From CAYTIB01 sp964437725 (lineage in GTDB: Bacteria; UBA8248; JACPRG01; G963555815), in the NCBI GenBank assembly GCA_964437725.1, contig CAYTIB010000010.1, positions 1-27,024 on the forward strand: a DNA stretch of 27,024 bases, given 5' to 3'. The notes beneath the pieces are model-generated. The model was not told the DNA's origin. It did no database searches and worked only from the letters and a program-made list of their open reading frames with translations. Shown here piece by piece: positions 23,640 through 27,024 of this stretch (its first letter is position 1; the number at the start of each line of letters is the position of its first letter). A program made the translations under genes and the position numbers.

Positions 23640-24044
23640 ATGGTAAAAAAGCAAGAGTACTCCCATTCGTATAAAGCTAAGATTCCTATGGGTTGGAATT
23701 TCTTGCCACGCGTTACTGCTCTCGCGTGGATTGTAGTCTCATCTATGGTTGTTATGGGTTTGCTGTTCGGTTTGGCTTCGTGCTCTAAGGATCCTTTAGA
23801 ACGTGCACTGCAAGGTGATTTTCTTGCCTCCAAGAACAACAGGATTGTTGGCAATTACTGTAGAAGTTGTCACGTTCATAAGGATTTTGCCGCCGCAAAC
23901 CACATGGGCAATGTTAAGGCTAAGTATAAGGTTCGGAAATACCGAGATGCCGAAGAATGTCGTGACTGTCACGGAGTCAACTTCAAGTTTTTTGGTCCTC
24001 CGCACCGACGCACTCGTCATCCACCGGACGGTCGTGTACTCTAG
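23640..24044 (+). CDS. Small two-heme c-type cytochrome, predicted lipoprotein
   Basis: Not a named family that I recognise. The 134-residue product has a basic N-terminus, one hydrophobic segment (about 27-47) and a lipobox L-A-S-C with Cys48, so it is probably lipid-anchored and faces the periplasm. Two heme attachment motifs follow, CRSCH (74-78) and CRDCH (107-111). Several further His residues (for example in HVHKDF, NHMGN and PPHRR) could serve as distal ligands. The C-terminal tail is short and basic. GAGG lies 8 bases before the ATG at 23640. Possible roles are electron transfer to a periplasmic reductase or redox partner; the two genes that follow are also redox proteins. Confidence 0.8.
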   Translation: MVKKQEYSHSYKAKIPMGWNFLPRVTALAWIVVSSMVVMGLLFGLASCSKDPLERALQGDFLASKNNRIVGNYCRSCHVHKDFAAANHMGNVKAKYKVRKYRDAEECRDCHGVNFKFFGPPHRRTRHPPDGRVL

Positions 24045-24149
24045 CCATTTTCTTGATAATTGGTTATTTCTGTTTCTGTTGTTTAAGTCTCGTGTGTTTT
24101 TCTTGGTGGACGAACCAGTCTCTTATTATCTGTTGGGTAAGAAAATCCT

Positions 24150-24584
24150 ATGACTGAATATATTCAATCTGCGTTAGATTGGGTTCATGAGCAGGTAGAA
24201 TTGTATGAAAGTAGCGGAGGTACCAAGGGTACCACTTTGAGAGATACGGGTTTGCCGTGCATAATCGTTACTCATACGGGTAACAAAACTGGTGCAATAC
24301 GAAAAATTCCACTGATGAGGGTTGAGGTGGATGAAAGGTATGTATTGATCGGTTCCTATGGTGGGGGGCCTAGGAATCCAGTGTGGGTATACAATCTCAG
24401 AAAAAATCCGGATGTAGAAATACGAGATAAAACTGCGGTATTTCAAATGCGAGTTAGGGAGATCGAAGACGAGCAAGAACGTAAACTTTTTTGGGATGCG
24501 GGTGTAAGAGCGTTCCCTACATATGTCGATTATCAAACAAAAACATCTCGTAAGATCCCGGTGTTTATTGCAGAATCTGCCTAA
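24150..24584 (+). CDS. Nitroreductase/deazaflavin-dependent oxidoreductase (DDN/FDOR family)
   Basis: The 144-residue protein matches the F420-type nitroreductase family (mycobacterial Ddn relatives): THTGNKTGAIRKIPLMRV binding-loop region (about 41-58), YVLIGSYGGGPRNPVWVYNLRKNPDVEI (split split-barrel core), and the F..A..AFPTYVDYQTKTSRKIPVF end. Such proteins use reduced deazaflavin F420, or in some groups flavin, to reduce quinones or nitro compounds; the cofactor cannot be read from sequence by eye. No signal peptide is seen, so it is probably cytoplasmic. ATG at 24150 has only a weak GGGTAAG upstream. A gap of about 105 bases separates it from the cytochrome gene. Confidence 0.8.
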   Translation: MTEYIQSALDWVHEQVELYESSGGTKGTTLRDTGLPCIIVTHTGNKTGAIRKIPLMRVEVDERYVLIGSYGGGPRNPVWVYNLRKNPDVEIRDKTAVFQMRVREIEDEQERKLFWDAGVRAFPTYVDYQTKTSRKIPVFIAESA

Positions 24585-24665
24585 AACTTCATGAATGGGA
24601 AAACCTTTTCTACTGGGTTGTTCTGGATGGCCTAGACTTTTCCGAAACGGAAGGCGGAGTGCATT

Positions 24666-25223
24666 ATGGCCTTTGGTTTTTCTCGAAATCATATAACGGT
24701 TGGAAGTTTTGTCGTGATTCTTGCGTCAATAATTTGGGCTGCTTTTGCGGTTGGGGTGAGCCAGCATGCTCTGGCGAGAGAAAGCGTCCCGAGGGTGGGG
24801 GACAAGTCCCCGATGTTCGAACTGCAAGGGTTTAATCTGGGGGAGTACTTGGAACGAGGTCCCATTGTTCTCGTATTTTATCGCGGATTTTTCTGAGGTC
24901 TTTGCCGTCAGCAGCTCGTGCAGTTGCAAGCTAATCTTGAAAGAATCTCAACACTGGAGGGCAGGCTTGTTGCTGTGAGTGCAGACGATTTACAAACTGC
25001 CATTCAAACCAAGTCATCACTAAAACTTTCCTTTGACGTTTTAGCAGATACGAAAAGAAAAGTTATTCAACTCTACGGTATTTTGCATCCTGAGGAGAAC
25101 CTTGCGCGTCCAGCCGTTTTTGTAATTGTCCAGAAGGGGTACGTGCGTTTTCGCCATATTGGGAAAAATGCTGCAGACCGACCAACCAACGCAAGAATTA
25201 TTAACGCTCTTAAGTGGTTATGA
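24666..25223 (+). CDS. Selenocysteine-containing peroxiredoxin-like (AhpC/TSA) protein, exported
   Basis: The frame opens at ATG 24666 (GGAG 6 bases upstream) and reads through a TGA at 24894-24896 to a TGA at 25221. The 185-residue product has a signal peptide (1-37, ending A-L-A) and a thioredoxin-fold domain: VGDKSPMFEL, IVLVFYRGFF, then TGA-GLCRQQLVQLQ. Homologous Prx-like proteins read FYRG.WC..CR.QL, so TGA (residue 77) stands exactly at the first active-site Cys, giving Sec77-x-x-Cys80. Both halves are in the same frame, the downstream half keeps the family pattern (LVAVSADD, FDVLADTKRKVIQLYGI, PAVFVI, VRFRHIG), and a candidate SECIS follows. Automated calling would give a 76-residue fragment plus a second piece. 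Needs SelA-D elsewhere in the genome. Confidence 0.85.
24897..24930 (+). promoter_or_regulatory. Candidate bacterial SECIS hairpin after the in-frame TGA
   Basis: Just after the TGA, TTTGC (24901-24905) can pair with GCAAG (24926-24930, one G-T). Inside it GCA (24911-24913) and TGC (24919-24921) close a 5-base loop, GCTCG, that starts with G. The loop begins 17 bases after the TGA, and bacterial SECIS elements typically have a G at the start of the apical loop at about this distance. The middle of the stem pairs poorly, so folding and conservation need testing. Confidence 0.55.
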
Positions 25224-25363
25224 TTTCCTGAATTAGCCTCTTTAAATCAGTATGCGATTTTCGTTTTTTTTTTGGTATAAAATTTCATGAAAAATTAATA
25301 ACGAAATTGATATGGATAGTCTTTTATGTAAAAATAGCTTCCGTAAATAAGGGGTTTGATCCT
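25224..25363 (+). other. Intergenic region before the GntR gene
   Basis: TGATTT (25221) and AAATCA (25244-25249) form a weak inverted repeat, and a run of ten T follows shortly after (25264-25273), so a loose terminator for the selenoprotein gene is possible. TATAAA at 25276-25281 resembles a -10 box for the regulator, but no good -35 box sits ahead of it. Confidence 0.3.
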
Positions 25364-26086
25364 TTGGATGCGAACTTGTCGGATGAGGGAAATCCGTTGA
25401 ATATTGTTCATGACAACCTAAGGGAGAAGGTGTATCAGAGGCTTAAGGCCCTGATTGTAAACGAAACGTATCCACCTGGTTCGAGAATGAACGTTGAGAA
25501 GCTTACCCGAGAATTCGGTGTTAGCCGGACACCCATCTGGGAAGCTGTCCAAAAACTCATTCAAGAGGGTCTTTTGGAAAATGTCCCACGCCGAGGTGTT
25601 TTTGTGCTTGCTCACTCTCCTGAGAGGGTGGAAGAGATATACTCTCTGTGGGAGGTTCTGGAGGGTCTCGTATCACGCCGTGCTGCTGAGCGGAGGGATA
25701 ACTCTGCTCTTTTGAGGATCCGAAAGGCTCTTGATCGCCAAACCGAATGTCTGAAACGACATGATCTAGATGGGTGTATCCAAGCTATTGGTGATTTCCA
25801 TCAGGGGATCTCCGAGGCGGCGGCCCATAGTCAGGCAAAGGCACTCCTTGAGAGTGTTATTAGTCAGAGTCGTGCTTTGGGGTTTAGATCCATCTATTTC
25901 CCCGGTAGGCCAGTAAGAGATGTCGAGGAACATGTTGCTATTTACCGAGCTATTGAAGCGGGAGATGAAAACCTTGCTGAAGAGCTTGCTCGTGAACATA
26001 TTCGGACAGTTAAAGAAAAAGTGTTGGAAAGCGTAAACTCGGAATTGGATGTGTCCAAAAAGCGGGAAAGTTTTCCAATTACTTAA
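25364..26086 (+). CDS. GntR-family transcriptional regulator with FCD ligand domain
   Basis: DNA-binding regulator of the FadR group. The winged helix-turn-helix (REKVYQRLKALI, PPGSRMNVEKLTREFGVSRTPIWEAVQKLIQEGLL and the RRGVFVL wing) is followed by an all-helical FCD domain (from about residue 80). That domain carries the metal or acid-binding pattern D..FH (GDFHQGI) and EEHVAIYRAIEAGD, with a late His (REHIRT). The longest frame opens at a TTG at 25307 without a ribosome binding site. TTG at 25364 with AAGGGG 8 bases upstream is chosen; TTG at 25397 after GAGGG is equally possible and would start close to the HTH. It precedes the molybdenum hydroxylase genes in the same direction, so it may control them in response to their substrate. 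Confidence 0.85.
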   Translation: MDANLSDEGNPLNIVHDNLREKVYQRLKALIVNETYPPGSRMNVEKLTREFGVSRTPIWEAVQKLIQEGLLENVPRRGVFVLAHSPERVEEIYSLWEVLEGLVSRRAAERRDNSALLRIRKALDRQTECLKRHDLDGCIQAIGDFHQGISEAAAHSQAKALLESVISQSRALGFRSIYFPGRPVRDVEEHVAIYRAIEAGDENLAEELAREHIRTVKEKVLESVNSELDVSKKRESFPIT

Positions 26087-26142
26087 CAATAAGGATGGAT
26101 TGGCCAAGTAGGTGATATTTTGAATAGCTTAGGAATTACGGG

Positions 26143-26622
26143 GTGACAATGTCTGGGTTTGGAAACAAACATGTTATTGAGTTTTCACTGAATGGTGAAG
26201 CTGTTTCAATCGAAGTCGATGTTCGAGAGCTTCTCCTTCATACACTCCGTGATAACTTGAATCTGACTGGAACGAAGGAGGGTTGCACTACGGGTGCTTG
26301 CGGAGCGTGTGCCGTAATTTTGGATGGTCGGCCTGTGAACTCTTGTTTAGTGCTGACCGCGTCTATCGGAGGCTCTGAAGTGCTGACAGTGGAAGGTCTT
26401 TCAGATGGGGAAGTGCTTGACCCGTTACAAGAGGCTTTTATCGATTTTGGTGCGACTCAATGCGGTTATTGCATTCCTGGGATGTTGATGACGAGTCGAG
26501 CTCTGCTGGATGAAAACCCAAATCCATCGGAGGACGAAATACGTAGTGCGCTTTCTGGAAACATCTGCCGTTGTACCGGATACGTGAAAATTGTTGAAGC
26601 GGTTAAGCATGCTTCCCAGTAA
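26143..26622 (+). CDS. Molybdenum hydroxylase 2Fe-2S subunit (xanthine dehydrogenase/CoxS family)
   Basis: Electron-transfer subunit of a heterotrimeric xanthine oxidase-family enzyme. The 159-residue protein has a plant-ferredoxin-type cluster site with Cys48, Cys53, Cys56 and Cys68 (EGCTTGACGAC...NSC), and the second helical-domain site with Cys107, Cys110, Cys142 and Cys144 (QCGYCIPGM...NICRCTGY). Both 2Fe-2S sites are complete. GTG at 26143 is taken as start, with AGGA 8 bases upstream; the ATG two codons later is an alternative. The catalytic subunit follows 42 bases downstream. The substrate (a purine, aldehyde, nicotinate or CoA aromatic) cannot be told from this subunit. Confidence 0.93.
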   Translation: MTMSGFGNKHVIEFSLNGEAVSIEVDVRELLLHTLRDNLNLTGTKEGCTTGACGACAVILDGRPVNSCLVLTASIGGSEVLTVEGLSDGEVLDPLQEAFIDFGATQCGYCIPGMLMTSRALLDENPNPSEDEIRSALSGNICRCTGYVKIVEAVKHASQ

Positions 26623-26664
26623 TTAGTGATCGAAGTTTAAAAAGGATTCGAGGGGAGATTGAAA

Positions 26665-27024
26665 ATGTCCACCGATTATGCGGTTATAGGAAAACGGCTA
26701 CCGCGGATAGATGCCTGGGACAAAGCGACGGGCGAGGCTATTTATGTTAGCGATTTCAAGCGACCTGGAATGCTCACTGCTAAGGTCCTTCGGAGTGCAA
26801 TTCCCCATGGACGAATTCTTAATATTGATACCTCTAGAGCCGAAAGGTTGCCTGGTGTTAAGGCTGTGATTACTGGGAAGGATGGCCCTGGTATTCGTTT
26901 TGGGGTTACGGATGGCCCAATTGATCAGTTGCCTCTCCAACCCGATAAGGTCCGATTTGTTGGGGATGAAATCGCCGCTGTGGCAGCTGTCGACGAAGAT
27001 TCCGCACTGGAGGGGTTGTCACTG
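26665..27024 (+). CDS. Molybdenum hydroxylase large subunit, molybdopterin-binding (partial, runs off the right edge)
   Basis: N-terminal 120 residues of the catalytic subunit of a xanthine dehydrogenase/CO dehydrogenase-type enzyme. Visible pattern: IGKRLPRIDAWDKATGEAIYVSDF, LTAKVLRSAIPHGRILNIDTS, LPGVKAVITGKD and VRFVGDEIAAVAAVDEDSA. Those are the substrate-domain start of the family (aldehyde oxidase/xanthine dehydrogenase a/b hammerhead). GGGGAG lies 7 bases before the ATG at 26665. The molybdenum-binding domains and active-site Glu lie beyond the edge, so the subfamily is unknown. Confidence 0.9.
   Translation, partial: MSTDYAVIGKRLPRIDAWDKATGEAIYVSDFKRPGMLTAKVLRSAIPHGRILNIDTSRAERLPGVKAVITGKDGPGIRFGVTDGPIDQLPLQPDKVRFVGDEIAAVAAVDEDSALEGLSL

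Noticed and set aside
24637..24653. Hairpin TTTTCCG-AAA-CGGAAGG ahead of the selenoprotein gene
   Set aside because: It could touch the ribosome binding site, but 7 bp with two G-T pairs is too weak to call regulatory without more evidence.
1..27024. CRISPR arrays, tRNAs, rRNAs, insertion sequences
   Set aside because: No repeated spacer pattern, cloverleaf, transposase or flanking terminal repeats were seen.

Overview
This window is a densely packed bacterial chromosome segment of moderate GC (judged by eye, not computed). The organism has an LPS-containing outer membrane: there are genes for LptD, BamD and ADP-heptose synthesis (GmhA, HldE). Rex, the arrangement of ATP synthase F0 genes apart from F1, the ilvB-ilvH-psd-pssA order, a small cytochrome c lipoprotein, an F420-type reductase and a likely selenoprotein together suggest a Desulfobacterota-like or neighbouring lineage (for example Methylomirabilota, Nitrospinota or SAR324). 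That placement is inference. Non-ATG starts (TTG, GTG and one probable ATT) are frequent.

Layout. At 1-2088 on the minus strand lie bamD, pgsA and plsY (the last cut by the window edge). From 2270 everything reads rightwards: an AroQ-type chorismate mutase; the F0 cluster atpZ-atpI-atpB-atpE, which ends in a strong hairpin; rex; tsaB; a YdcH/DUF465 protein; ilvB-ilvH; psd-pssA; and lptD. At 13173-17939 is a nucleotide-sugar block: a long-form RmlA, an RmlC-like cupin, RmlD, UDP-glucose dehydrogenase and a UDP-glucuronate decarboxylase. The rmlD reading frame carries an in-frame TAG. At 18223-20408 are gmhA and hldE for LPS-core heptose. They are followed by an uncharacterised conserved protein, a metallo-beta-lactamase-fold hydrolase with a probable ATT start, and purB.

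From 23640 to 25223 is a short run of redox genes: a two-heme cytochrome c lipoprotein, a deazaflavin-dependent nitroreductase-family protein, and an exported peroxiredoxin-like protein. In the last, the position of the first active-site cysteine is a TGA codon, giving U-G-L-C, and a candidate SECIS hairpin starts just after it. This is the strongest unusual signal in the window and the gene would be missed or split by standard gene calling. The right end holds a GntR/FCD regulator and the start of a molybdenum hydroxylase operon (2Fe-2S subunit, then a truncated molybdopterin subunit).

Functionally the window is mostly housekeeping: phospholipid headgroup synthesis (plsY, pgsA, psd, pssA), envelope assembly (bamD, lptD), LPS sugars, branched-chain amino acid entry (ilvBH), purine synthesis (purB), energy coupling (atp, rex) and tRNA modification (tsaB). 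No tRNA, rRNA, CRISPR array, insertion sequence or prophage was seen.
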